From Comamonas phosphati (GTDB lineage: Bacteria; Pseudomonadota; Gammaproteobacteria; Burkholderiales; Burkholderiaceae_C), in assembly GCF_014637085.1 (NCBI RefSeq), contig NZ_BMEU01000013.1, positions 1 through 64,000 of the forward strand: 64,000 bases of DNA, written 5' to 3'. The notes beneath the pieces were generated by a model. The model searched no databases and was not told the origin of the DNA. It saw only the letters and a program-made list of their open reading frames with translations. The number at the start of each line of letters is the position of its first letter. Within the stretch, counting starts at the first letter, position 1. Positions 34,561 to 42,605 of this stretch are shown piece by piece. A program made the translations under genes and the position numbers.

Positions 34561-34620
34561 GAAAATGGTAGCTGCCAGTGCCTGTTGTGCAATGGTTTGA
34601 GGCTGATTTGATGCTCAATC
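34561..34620. repeat. Short dispersed TAGCTGC element
   Basis: GGTAGCTGCCAGTGCCTGTTGTGCAATGG.. through GAGGCTGATTTGATGCTC (positions 34567-34616, key blocks TAGCTGC, GTGC, TGAGGCTGATT, TGCTC) recurs with changes inside the aminopeptidase gene at 52335-52386. It resembles a small intergenic element I know from Comamonadaceae genomes. It lies in the 244-base gap between glcD and the LysR gene, which otherwise holds only the glcD promoter. Confidence 0.5.
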
Positions 34621-34713
34621 CATGCAACGGCCCTGCTCGCCTGGAAACCGGGCGCCACGGGGTGAGTGATCCGGCCATGGAGCTGCCGGATCCCCTTTGA
34701 TGATGGCGACGAG

Positions 34714-35640
34714 CTAGGTGTTCATGGCCTTGCGCAGCCATTCGGCAAAGGCCGCGCATTCCCAGCGGTCCATGGTGCCGGTCTCCCAGCACAGGTAGTG
34801 GGCATGGGGGCTGGGCGCGTCGAGGTTGAACAGGCGCACCAGCGAGCCGTTTTCGAGCCAGGGCAGGCCCAGCTTGTGGCGGATCAGCGCCACGCCCATG
34901 CTGGCCGCGGCGGCGTCGCACATCAGGCCCACGTCGTTGAATTGCGAGCCTTCGCCGGGCTCGGCCCAGGGCAGGTCGGCGGCCGCGAACCAGGTGCGCC
35001 AGGGGTCCAGGGGGCTGCGCAGCAGCGGCATGCCTTCCAGGTCCTCGGGGCGCTCGAACGGGCCGTTCTCGCGCAGAAAGGCCGGCGAGGCCAGCGGCGT
35101 GACGGTGTCGCGCGCCAGCTCGATATGTTCCACGTCGGCGTAGTGGCCGGTACCGAAGCGCACCATGAGGTCGGCGTCCTCGGCGATCACGTCCAGCAGC
35201 GGGATGGACACCTGCAGGGCGATGTCGATTTCCGGATAGGCGTCGGTGAACTGGCGCAGGCGCGGGATCAGGATGGAGCGGGCGAACGTGGGCGTGACGG
35301 CGAGCTTGAGCCGCCTGCGGCCGGGCGTTGCCGCGGTGCCGGGAAAGCGCTGCAGCGCGCCCAGGCCCTCGCGCACATGGGCCAGGTAGGCGATGCCGTC
35401 GGTGGTCAGGGAAAAATCGGCACGGCCGAAAAGGCGCGTGCCGAGCAGTTGTTCCAGTTGCTTGACGCGGTGGCTGACGGCGCTGGGCGTGACGCACAGC
35501 TCTTCGGCCGTCTGGGTGACCGAGCGCAGCCGGGCCAGGGCTTCAAAGGTCAGCAGGCACTGTATGGGCGGAATGCGCCGCGCGCCGCTGCTGTTCAGGG
35601 CGGCGGCACTGCCTGTTACGGTACTGGTAATCGTCACCAT
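34714..35640 (-). CDS. LysR-family regulator, GcvA-like
   Basis: A 308-residue LysR-type regulator. The winged HTH spans about 26-85 (CLLTFEALARLRSVTQTAEELCVTPSAVSHRVKQLE, seen in parts), and the effector domain follows from about 110. RIPPIQCLLTFEALARL and the C-terminal PHAHYLCW pattern place it near GcvA/AmpR-type regulators. Its stop is 73 bases after the purU... direction: both genes read leftward and purU lies 24 bases upstream of its start codon region, so it may be co-transcribed with purU. The target genes are unknown; one-carbon metabolism is suggested only by that neighbour. Confidence 0.85.
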   Translation of the reverse strand: MVTITSTVTGSAAALNSSGARRIPPIQCLLTFEALARLRSVTQTAEELCVTPSAVSHRVKQLEQLLGTRLFGRADFSLTTDGIAYLAHVREGLGALQRFPGTAATPGRRRLKLAVTPTFARSILIPRLRQFTDAYPEIDIALQVSIPLLDVIAEDADLMVRFGTGHYADVEHIELARDTVTPLASPAFLRENGPFERPEDLEGMPLLRSPLDPWRTWFAAADLPWAEPGEGSQFNDVGLMCDAAAASMGVALIRHKLGLPWLENGSLVRLFNLDAPSPHAHYLCWETGTMDRWECAAFAEWLRKAMNT

Positions 35641-35664
35641 GGTCAGGCTATGCCCAAGCCGTCT

Positions 35665-36513
35665 TCAACGGAAGACCACGGTCTTGTGACCGTTGAGGAT
35701 CACGCGGCGCTCGCTGTGCCACTTCACGGCGCGGGCCAGCACCTGGCTCTCGGTGTCGCGGCCGCGGGCGGTGAGCGCTTCCACGGTGTCGGTATGGTCG
35801 GCGCGGGCCACGTCCTGTTCGATGATCGGGCCTTCGTCGAGGTCGGCCGTCACGTAGTGGGCCGTGGCGCCGATCAGCTTCACGCCGCGGTCGTGAGCCT
35901 GGTAGTAGGGCTTGGCGCCCTTGAAGCTGGGCAGGAAGCTGTGGTGGATGTTGATGGCGCGGCCCGAGAGCTTGGCGCACAGGTCGTTGGAGAGCACCTG
36001 CATGTAGCGGGCCAGCACCACGAGCTCGGCGCCCTCGGCCTCGATGATCTCGTACTGCCTGGCTTCGGCCTGGGCCTTGGTCGCCGCCGTCACCGGGATG
36101 TGGTGGAACGGGATGTTGTAGCTGGCGGCCAGCTGATAGAACTCGCGGTGGTTGCTGACGATGGCGCGGATGTCGATGGGCAGCAGGCCGCTCTTGAAGC
36201 GGAACAGCAGGTCGTTGAGGCAGTGGCCTTCCTTGCTGACCATGATCACGGTCTTCATGCGCTCGTCCAGCGAGTGCAGGCGCCACTGCATTTGGTACTG
36301 GGCGGCGAGGTCGGCGACGGCGCTCTTGAGCGTGACCACGTCGGTGCCGGGGCAGGCGAACTGCACGCGCATGAAGAACAGGCCGGTGCCAGGGTCGTTG
36401 TGCTGGGCGGCTTCCTCGATGTTGCCGCCGTGCTCCAGCAAAAAGCCCGACACGGCATGTACCAGTCCGAGGCGGTCGGGACAGGAAAGGGTCAAAATAT
36501 AGGCTTGGGTCAT
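35665..36513 (-). CDS. purU: Formyltetrahydrofolate deformylase
   Basis: A 282-residue PurU that hydrolyses 10-formyl-THF to formate and THF, feeding formate to PurT and balancing one-carbon pools. An N-terminal ACT domain (YILTLSCPDRLGLVHAVSGFL, residues 5-25 in part) is followed by the formyltransferase fold with NIHHSFLPSFKGAKPY (188-203) and the catalytic HxSFLPxF..D pattern completed by TADLDEGPIIEQD (about 220-232). ATG 36513 gives the normal length. It ends 24 bases before the LysR gene begins on the same strand. Confidence 0.95.
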   Translation of the reverse strand: MTQAYILTLSCPDRLGLVHAVSGFLLEHGGNIEEAAQHNDPGTGLFFMRVQFACPGTDVVTLKSAVADLAAQYQMQWRLHSLDERMKTVIMVSKEGHCLNDLLFRFKSGLLPIDIRAIVSNHREFYQLAASYNIPFHHIPVTAATKAQAEARQYEIIEAEGAELVVLARYMQVLSNDLCAKLSGRAINIHHSFLPSFKGAKPYYQAHDRGVKLIGATAHYVTADLDEGPIIEQDVARADHTDTVEALTARGRDTESQVLARAVKWHSERRVILNGHKTVVFR

Positions 36514-36573
36514 AGCTGGGCGATTGTCGCAGCAAGGGCGCGACCCTGCGGAGAAAGCGGCCTGATGCCCGGC

Positions 36574-37509
36574 CTACGGCCTGTCTTGCCGCCACTGCGC
36601 GCGTAGCCGGGCACAGTGGTCCTCGCCGGGCGCGGCCGGCAGTGGCTGCCACCAGTTTGCTTTGAATTCAAGAGCATTTTTTTCGGCAGGGGCGTGCGCA
36701 ACAGCCACTTTGTAGGGGGTCCGGCCCAGCCATGTCGGCACGCCGATGTCGGCACGCGAATGCCCGCGGCCCGAGATCAGCAGCACGCTCTGGCCTTCAC
36801 GGCGCAACTGCGCGGCGGCGGCCTGCACGGTCTGGGCCATGCTTTTGTCGCGCGCCAGCTGTATGCGGGCCATGGGCGTCCACTGCGCCTCGGGCAGCAG
36901 GTCGCAGTGGCCGTCGCGTATGGCCTCGCGCTGCAACTGCCAGCCGGCGGCAGGCAGATGGGTGTCGAAGCGGGCATCGCCCATGGCGGCCTGCATGCGC
37001 TCGCGCGGCAGATTGCCGCCCAGCACGGGCACGGCGGCCTGTACGGCGGCCATGACCACCTCGCGGTAGCGCTGCCAGGGCCAGGCCTTTTCCTGCCAGC
37101 GCAGGGCCTGCCGTATCTGTGCCTCGCCGGCGTCGCGTGCCAGGCCCTGGGTGCTGCCGCCTGCGGGCGCCATCTCCAGCACCACGGCCGCCAGGCGCTC
37201 GCTTCGGGCCAAGGCGGCGACGGTGGCTGCCTGCCATTGCTGGTGTGCGGCCGCATCATGCTGTTCGCCCAGCAGGATCACGGGCGTGCCGGCCCATTGC
37301 TGCAGCCGGAGATCCCAGCCCGGCGTGCTGGTGGTCGATGAATCGGCCGGGGCCGCAGCCCGTGCAGCGGGAGCCTGGGCTTGCCGGGCGCAGCCGGCCA
37401 GGGCCATCAGGGCCAGCAGCGGGGCCGCAATGGCAAGCGCACCGGCCTTGGACATCGGGCCAGAGGGCCCAGGCGGGCGTGCCGGGGCCTGCGGGGGAAA
37501 AGTCCACAT
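36574..37509 (-). CDS. ChaN-family haem-binding-like lipoprotein
   Basis: A 311-residue lipoprotein of the ChaN/PhuW (DUF399) family. The lipobox LAGC (Cys40) follows an unusually long, Pro-rich n-region; ATG 37509 is chosen because AGGA lies eight bases upstream, although Met at 37455 would give an ordinary signal. The family motif VILLGEQHDAAAHQQWQ and LISGRGHSRADIGVPTWL (His-containing, near 260) are conserved positions in the ChaN fold; Campylobacter ChaR/ChaN-like members bind haem. Its role is probably iron/haem-related at the outer membrane, but that is family inference. Confidence 0.78.
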   Translation of the reverse strand: MWTFPPQAPARPPGPSGPMSKAGALAIAAPLLALMALAGCARQAQAPAARAAAPADSSTTSTPGWDLRLQQWAGTPVILLGEQHDAAAHQQWQAATVAALARSERLAAVVLEMAPAGGSTQGLARDAGEAQIRQALRWQEKAWPWQRYREVVMAAVQAAVPVLGGNLPRERMQAAMGDARFDTHLPAAGWQLQREAIRDGHCDLLPEAQWTPMARIQLARDKSMAQTVQAAAAQLRREGQSVLLISGRGHSRADIGVPTWLGRTPYKVAVAHAPAEKNALEFKANWWQPLPAAPGEDHCARLRAQWRQDRP

Positions 37510-37617
37510 AAAGCTTGTCCTATCGCGAAAGACGGGGTATGGCTTCGTACCTGCAGCCATCGCACCGGCCCGGTCCGCCGAACAATGTCGTGATGCTTGC
37601 GCGGCCCCGGCGGCCAT

Positions 37618-37645
37618 AAAAAAGAACGTGCCGAAGCACGTTCCC
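37618..37645 (-). terminator. Intrinsic terminator after the DUF3567 gene
   Basis: On the minus strand GAACGTGC-TTCG-GCACGTTC followed by TTTTTTAT is a textbook Rho-independent terminator with a UUCG tetraloop. The stem lies at 37624-37643, 30 bases past the DUF3567 stop, and separates it from the ChaN-like gene's promoter. Confidence 0.85.
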
Positions 37646-37672
37646 TTGGTTCCTGATGAAGGGCTGCCGGAG

Positions 37673-37966
37673 TCAGTGGACGATCACCGGTTGCTGGGCC
37701 AGGCCGGCATAGCGGTCCAGGGTGTCCTCGACTTCTTCCTCGGTAGGCGCATCCTGCTGCCAGGCCAGGATCTGCTTCTGGAACATCTCGGCCCAGGAGC
37801 CGTCCAGATAGACCTCCTTGCCCGAGCGCTTGTCCACGATCTCGAAGCCATGGCGCGGCAGTTGCGGTGCGGTGTTCTTTTCCACGGTGCCGGCCGTTTC
37901 CTCGTCCTCCATGTCGGGACGTAGATGGAGCACCGCAAAAGATTCGGAGTCGTAAAGCATTTGCAT
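37673..37966 (-). CDS. DUF3567 family protein
   Basis: A 97-residue acidic cytosolic protein (MQMLYDSESFAVLHL..) with GFEIVDKRSGKEVYLDGSWAEMF in the centre and an acidic helix TEEEVEDTLDRY near the end. It matches the small betaproteobacterial DUF3567 family in length and motif; no function is established. ATG 37966 is preceded by AGGGGGAA nine bases away. It has its own terminator, so it is a single-gene unit. Confidence 0.82.
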   Translation of the reverse strand: MQMLYDSESFAVLHLRPDMEDEETAGTVEKNTAPQLPRHGFEIVDKRSGKEVYLDGSWAEMFQKQILAWQQDAPTEEEVEDTLDRYAGLAQQPVIVH

Positions 37967-38157
37967 GGTGTTCCCCCTTTCTGAGCCGTGTTGCGGGTGT
38001 TGTCTCCATGGAGATGGAGGCCAAGTGCCGCGTTTCAAGGTCGAAACGCCTACCCGGGCACTTGAGGACAGTATTTCACGGATTGGGCCCCCCGGCCATG
38101 AATCTGTGTCCATGGGGCCACGGTGCGGCATAGGGCCGCGCCAACGCGCGCTTGCGG

Positions 38158-39306
38158 CTATTGCGGCTCATACCGCTTGAGCCGCAGGTCCACGTAGTCG
38201 TTCTGGCCCTGGTTCAGGCGGATGCGCACCGGCAGGTACTGCATGGAAGGCGCCAGCCACAACGAGCCTGGCTGGTCGCTCTTGCCCTGCGGATCGGCCA
38301 GCTTGTCCAGCCGTATGGCCTCGACGGAGCCGGCCGGCAGCTCCAGGGTTTCGCTGGGCCCCACGGCAAAGCGCCAGCGTGCGGCGGCGCGGGCGCTGCT
38401 GGTGGTCAGCTCGATCACCGTGCCCTGCGGGTAGCGCTTGGGATCGGCCGCCAGCAGGGCCGACAGCTGCAGAAAGACGCTGAGCCGGTCCTGCACGCCG
38501 TCGGAAATGGGGGCCTCGGGCGTGCCGTCGCTGAAGCTGGCCTTGCCCTGGGCCACGTCGAAGCGGGCGGACTGGTTCTTGCGCCCCCGGTCGGTGAAGC
38601 TCAGCGGCTGCAGGCCGCGCGGGGTGATCAGCCCTTGGCTGATCTGGGAGCGTTCGCCCAGCAGAAACATGCTGATGGACTGCCGGGCTTCGTAGTACTG
38701 GTCGTCGTGCTTCCAGAGCAGCTCGGCACCGGCCGAGTACTGGAAGCCCTTGACCTGGCCCCTGGCCTCGAACTCCAGCGTGGCCGAGCCGGGCAGGGCC
38801 ACGGGCAGCTCCGTGCCCGGCGGCAGCGGCGCGGCGGCGCCCGCGGGCGTGACCTGCAGGGCCTGGGCCGTGCCGTGCTCGTCGGCAGGCTGGGGTGGTT
38901 TTTCCGGCGGGGCGGGCGCTTCGGCCGGCGCTGGAGTGTCGGCGGCTTGTGCTTCGGTATCAGGAGCTGCTGGCGCTTTTTCTGCCTGGGTCTGCCCCGG
39001 ATTCGGCTCGGATTCCGGCACGGGCTCCGGCGCAGGTTCTTGAGCCGGCTGCGGCACCGGCGGTTTGGGCCGGGGCTTTGGCGCAGGCGGACGCGCGGGT
39101 TGGGGCGGCGGCGCGGGGGGGGGCGGAGGTGGTGGGGGCGGCTCCGCCTGCACCGTGCGGGTCTGCATGACCACGGCTTCCGTGTCCTGGAGGTCCGGCG
39201 TCCTGTCCAGGGCCGGCAGGCCCCAGAGCAGCACCGCGTGGACCGCGACGACCACGCCGGTAATGGGGATCAGGGGGGGGATCAGAGCTTTGTTGGCGCT
39301 GCCCAT
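38158..39306 (-). CDS. DUF3108 protein with TonB-like Pro-rich N-terminal region
   Basis: A 382-residue membrane-anchored protein. A TM (about 8-30, ending VLLWGLPAL) is followed by a long Pro-rich stretch (about 55-115) that includes nine consecutive prolines and alternating Pro-Lys/Pro-Arg and Pro-Glu runs like the periplasm-spanning segment of TonB. The C-terminal 215 residues form a DUF3108 domain (LEFEARGQVKGFQYSAGAELLWKHDD.. in part). ATG 39306 is preceded by GATGAGATC. DUF3108 proteins are predicted periplasmic beta proteins of unknown role. The Pro-rich spacer suggests it reaches across the periplasm. Confidence 0.75.
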   Translation of the reverse strand: MGSANKALIPPLIPITGVVVAVHAVLLWGLPALDRTPDLQDTEAVVMQTRTVQAEPPPPPPPPPAPPPQPARPPAPKPRPKPPVPQPAQEPAPEPVPESEPNPGQTQAEKAPAAPDTEAQAADTPAPAEAPAPPEKPPQPADEHGTAQALQVTPAGAAAPLPPGTELPVALPGSATLEFEARGQVKGFQYSAGAELLWKHDDQYYEARQSISMFLLGERSQISQGLITPRGLQPLSFTDRGRKNQSARFDVAQGKASFSDGTPEAPISDGVQDRLSVFLQLSALLAADPKRYPQGTVIELTTSSARAAARWRFAVGPSETLELPAGSVEAIRLDKLADPQGKSDQPGSLWLAPSMQYLPVRIRLNQGQNDYVDLRLKRYEPQ

Positions 39307-39384
39307 GGAGTCGATCTCATCCTTTGTTTTGCAGCATCGATTCCGCAAGTGGCTGATCATTGTGCACGGCACTTTCAAATGCCT

Positions 39385-39482
39385 ACGAAACTGGCATGGC
39401 CCAGGTCAGGGACACCAAGCAAGGGCCGCCCCGCAGCAATGGTGTCGTCCCCTAGGGGGAAGCCGCGCCGCGGCTCAGGGGG
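39385..39482 (-). repeat. Stop-codon-hugging palindromic repeat, copy 6
   Basis: On the minus strand the CCCCCTGAGCCGCGGCGCGG start contains the TGA stop of the IclR gene (39475-39477). The CCCCTAGGGG hairpin and GGGGCGGCCCTTGCTTGGTGTC tail follow. It lies between the IclR gene and the DUF3108 promoter. Confidence 0.75.
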
Positions 39483-40251
39483 CTCCTAATTCCAGCGAGA
39501 GCTGGCGGGCTGCGGCCTGCAGTGGCCGGTCTATGGCCCCACCATAGCCGGGATCGAAAGTGGCCACCGAGCCCAGGGTCATCAGCCCCAGCACCAGATG
39601 GCTGGAGGCGTCGAAGACGGGGGCGCAGAACGCCACGATGCCGGGCAGCACGGTATCGACCACGCGGGCCGTGCCTTGCTGGCGCACTTCGGCCAGCATG
39701 GCGTCCACGGCCTGGGGCGTCAGCGGCAGGTCCTGGCGGTTGGCCTTGCGGGCGCGCTCCATCTCGGGCTCCATGAGCGGCGTGGTCATCTCGCGCGGCA
39801 GCCAGGCGGCAAAGCAGCGGCCCGTGGCCGAGGCCAGCATGGGCATGACGTCGCCCAGGCTCAGGTTGGCGGTCACCGCTTCGGCGCATTCCTCCCAGTG
39901 CACGATGGTGGGGCCGTGATTGCCCCAGACGGCGATCGCCACCGTGTGGTTGATCTCCTCCATCAGCGCCGGCATGCGCTCGCGCGCCAGCCGCACGGGG
40001 TTCAGGCGCGAGAGGGCGGCCAGCCCCATCTTGAGCGCGGCGGGGCCCAGGTCGTAGCGCGAACTGCGCGCGTCCTGGGCGACCAGGCCGATGCGCTGGA
40101 AGCTCACCAGATAGCGGTGGGCCTTGGCGGCGCTCATGCCGGCGTCCGATGCCAGGTCCTTGAGCATGAGTGGGCCGCGTGCCCGCGCCAGGGCTTCGAC
40201 TAGGGAGAAACCCACCTCTACCGATTGAATGCCTGCGCGTTCCTTGTCCAT
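39475..40251 (-). CDS. IclR-family transcriptional regulator
   Basis: A 258-residue IclR regulator: winged HTH at about 8-70 (QSVEVGFSLVEALARARGPLMLKDLA.., KAHRYLVSFQRIGLV) and an effector-binding domain from about 85, with the GRCFAAWLP and GIVAFCAPVFD motifs. The C-terminal LGAP and stop codon are part of the repeat that follows. It is divergent from an FAH-family hydrolase gene across a 133-base spacer holding a perfect palindrome, so it very probably regulates that gene; such pairs act in aromatic or hydroxy-acid catabolism. Confidence 0.88.
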   Translation of the reverse strand: MDKERAGIQSVEVGFSLVEALARARGPLMLKDLASDAGMSAAKAHRYLVSFQRIGLVAQDARSSRYDLGPAALKMGLAALSRLNPVRLARERMPALMEEINHTVAIAVWGNHGPTIVHWEECAEAVTANLSLGDVMPMLASATGRCFAAWLPREMTTPLMEPEMERARKANRQDLPLTPQAVDAMLAEVRQQGTARVVDTVLPGIVAFCAPVFDASSHLVLGLMTLGSVATFDPGYGGAIDRPLQAAARQLSLELGAP

Positions 40252-40276
40252 TGCAATACAATTCGTGTTTTGTTTA

Positions 40277-40292
40277 GTTAAATCAATTTAAC
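40277..40292. promoter_or_regulatory. Palindromic operator between iclR-type and FAH genes
   Basis: GTTAAAT-CA-ATTTAAC is a perfect 7-bp inverted repeat, 26 bases from the IclR start and 92 from the FAH start, in an AT-rich stretch (TTTGTTTAGTTAAATC). Size and position fit an IclR operator overlapping the regulator's own promoter. Confidence 0.65.
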
Positions 40293-40384
40293 CAATCGTA
40301 ATTCAGGTGGCCGCGCCTGACAGCCCGTGAAGCATGGTCACCGGGCCGGGCAGGTGGCGGCGGTCTGGATGCGGGGGAGTGTCG

Positions 40385-41434
40385 ATGAAACTGGCCACCT
40401 ACAAAGATGGTTCGCGTGACGGTCAACTGGTCGTGGTATCCCGCGATCTGAGCCAAGCGCATTATGCGACCGGCATTGCAAGCCGCATGCAGCAGGTGCT
40501 GGACGACTGGAGCTATATGGCGCCCCAGTTGCAGGACCTGTACCACCAGCTCAACACGGGCAAGGCGCCCCATGCCTTCCCCTTTGATCCCCAGCAGTGC
40601 ATGGCGCCGCTGCCGCGCGCCTACCAGTGGGCCGACGGCTCGGCCTACATCAACCACGTGGAGCTGGTGCGCAAGGCCCGCAACTCCGAAGTGCCGGCCA
40701 CCTTCTACACCGACCCGCTGATGTACCAGGGCGGCAGCGACGACTTCATCGGTCCCTGCGACGACGTGGTCGTGCCCAGCACGGCCATGGGCATAGACTT
40801 CGAGTCCGAGATCGCCGTGGTCACGGGCGACGTGCCCATGGGCTCCACGCCCGAGCAGGCGCTGGGCGGCATCCGCATGGTCATGCTGGCCAACGATGTG
40901 AGCCTGCGCAACCTGATCCCCGCCGAGCTGGCCAAGGGCTTCGGCTTCTTCCAGGCCAAGCCCGCCACGGCCTTCAGCCCCGTGGCCGTGACGCTGGACG
41001 AGCTGGGCGACGCCTGGAAGGGCGGCCGCCTGCATCTGACGCTGCAATCGACCTGGAACGGCCGCAAGGTGGGCATGTGCGATGCCGGCGAGGAAATGAC
41101 CTTCCACTTCGGCCAGCTGATCGCCCACATCTGCAAGACGCGCAATGTGCGCGCCGGCTCCATCGTGGGCAGCGGCACGGTGAGCAATCGTGGCGTGGAA
41201 ACCGGCTCCGGCAAGAACCAGCGCATGGAATGGCCCAAGGGTTATAGCTGCATCGCCGAAAAGCGCTGCATCGAGACCATCCAGGACGGCGCGCCCAAGA
41301 CCGAATACATGCAGTTCGGCGACACCATCCGCATCGAGATGAAGGGCAAGGACGGCCAGAGCATCTTCGGCGCCATCGACCAGAACATCGCGGCCCCTGG
41401 CGGCAGCGAAACCGGGGCCGCTGGAGCTGCCTGA
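40385..41434 (+). CDS. Fumarylacetoacetate hydrolase family protein
   Basis: A 349-residue FAH-fold C-C hydrolase/isomerase. The metal-binding motif GIDFESEIAVVTGD (about 131-144) supplies the Glu/Glu/Asp ligands, and GSGTVSNRG (about 264-272) and the FGDTIRIEM C-terminal motif are conserved. Length and motif order resemble true fumarylacetoacetases or acylpyruvases more than the short 280-residue members. ATG 40385 lies after GGGGGAGTGTCG. The next gene starts at the last base of its stop (TGATG), so the two are translationally coupled. Regulation by the divergent IclR is likely. Confidence 0.85.
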   Translation: MKLATYKDGSRDGQLVVVSRDLSQAHYATGIASRMQQVLDDWSYMAPQLQDLYHQLNTGKAPHAFPFDPQQCMAPLPRAYQWADGSAYINHVELVRKARNSEVPATFYTDPLMYQGGSDDFIGPCDDVVVPSTAMGIDFESEIAVVTGDVPMGSTPEQALGGIRMVMLANDVSLRNLIPAELAKGFGFFQAKPATAFSPVAVTLDELGDAWKGGRLHLTLQSTWNGRKVGMCDAGEEMTFHFGQLIAHICKTRNVRAGSIVGSGTVSNRGVETGSGKNQRMEWPKGYSCIAEKRCIETIQDGAPKTEYMQFGDTIRIEMKGKDGQSIFGAIDQNIAAPGGSETGAAGAA

Positions 41435-42462
41435 TGCGCCTGCCGCTGCGCCAGCTCCGACACAGGGCGTCCGCAGTGGCGGCCATCTTGCTGGCGCTAT
41501 GGGCCGGGCCGTCCCTGGCGGCCCCGGCGGACAGCCCGCCCGCAGCGCCGCCGGCAAAGGCTGCGGCCACGCTCTGCCCGCCCCAGGCCCGGCTGCCCAC
41601 GCCCGCCGAGCTGCAAACGCTCGCGCGCCAGGCCCGCAACCACGGGCTGCTGTGGCGCGTGCGGCATGAGGGCCGCACCAGCTGGCTGTATGGAACCATC
41701 CATGTGGGCAAGCTGGAGTGGCTGATGCCGGGGCCCGACGTCGTGCGCGCCGTGAAGGCCGCGGACAGCCTGGCGCTGGAGCTGGACGTCACCAGTCCCG
41801 AAGTCCTGCAACAGCTGGGCGACGGCCTGCGCGCGCGCCCCGATGCCGCGGCCCTGCCTGCGGCGCTTGCGCAGCGCCTGGCGCAGCAGCGCAAAGCGGC
41901 CTGCGCGGACGACAGCGTGGCCGCGATGCGCCCCGAAGCGCAGCTGATGGCGCTGCAGGCCCTGGTCGGCCGCTCGCATGGCCTGGACCCTGCCTATGGC
42001 ATCGACCTGATGCTGGCCGGCGCGGTGCGCGCCATGGGCAAGCCGGTGACAGGCCTGGAGACGCCGGCCATCCAGCTGCGCGAATTGTTTTCCGACGATC
42101 CTGCCGTCATCGAACAATCCCTGGACGACGGGCTGGGCCAGCTCGAGAACGGCCGCTCCCTGGCCATGACGGACACGCTGGCCCTGCTGTGGGAGAAGGG
42201 CGATGCGGACAAGCTGGCCAGCTTTACGTCCTGGTGCGACTGCCTCAACACCGAAAGCGAGCGCGCGGAGTACCGGCGCATCGTCGAAGGCCGCAACTCC
42301 GGCATGGTCGAAGGCATTCTCGGGCTGATGGCCCAGGGCAGAACCGTGTTCGCCGCCGTGGGCGCCCTGCACCTGATCGGCCCGCAGGGGCTGCCGGCGC
42401 TGCTGGCCGCCCGGGGCTACGAGGTGGAGCGCGTGCGCTGGGCGCGCCAGACCGCAGACTGA
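41434..42462 (+). CDS. TraB/GumN family putative metalloprotease-like protein
   Basis: A 342-residue exported protein of the TraB/GumN (Tiki-related) family. A signal peptide ends near SLAAPA (residue 30); the signature SWLYGTIHVGK (about 83-93) carries a conserved Gly-x-x-His and FAAVGALHLIGPQGLPALLAARGYEVERV (in part, near 305-335) the second His. Tiki proteases use these positions for metal binding. It is coupled to the FAH gene by TGATG, yet a periplasmic protease has no evident link with aromatic catabolism. Confidence 0.8.
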   Translation: MRLPLRQLRHRASAVAAILLALWAGPSLAAPADSPPAAPPAKAAATLCPPQARLPTPAELQTLARQARNHGLLWRVRHEGRTSWLYGTIHVGKLEWLMPGPDVVRAVKAADSLALELDVTSPEVLQQLGDGLRARPDAAALPAALAQRLAQQRKAACADDSVAAMRPEAQLMALQALVGRSHGLDPAYGIDLMLAGAVRAMGKPVTGLETPAIQLRELFSDDPAVIEQSLDDGLGQLENGRSLAMTDTLALLWEKGDADKLASFTSWCDCLNTESERAEYRRIVEGRNSGMVEGILGLMAQGRTVFAAVGALHLIGPQGLPALLAARGYEVERVRWARQTAD

Positions 42463-42514
42463 GCCGCGATTCGGTGTATGGTCTCGCAGCCTCGAATGAA
42501 TGCGATAGACCCGA

Positions 42515-42605
42515 CCATGAAAAATGACACCCCACGCTCCCCGCTGCGCGCGGTCGCTGCCCCTCCGGGAGGGGCTTTTCATCTTGGGGCGGCCCGGCGA
42601 TGAAA
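42515..42605 (+). repeat. Second repeat family, copy A, supplying the yddG start codon
   Basis: CATGAAAAATGACACCCCAC begins the element; CTCCCCGCTGCGCGCGGTCG, the CCCCTCC/GGAGGGG hairpin, CTTGGGGCGGCCCGG and a closing CGATGAAAAA complete it. A near-identical copy lies at 49136-49223 on the other strand. The closing ATG is the start codon of the transporter gene at 42600. The element follows the TraB/GumN stop by about 50 bases on the same strand. Confidence 0.8.
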
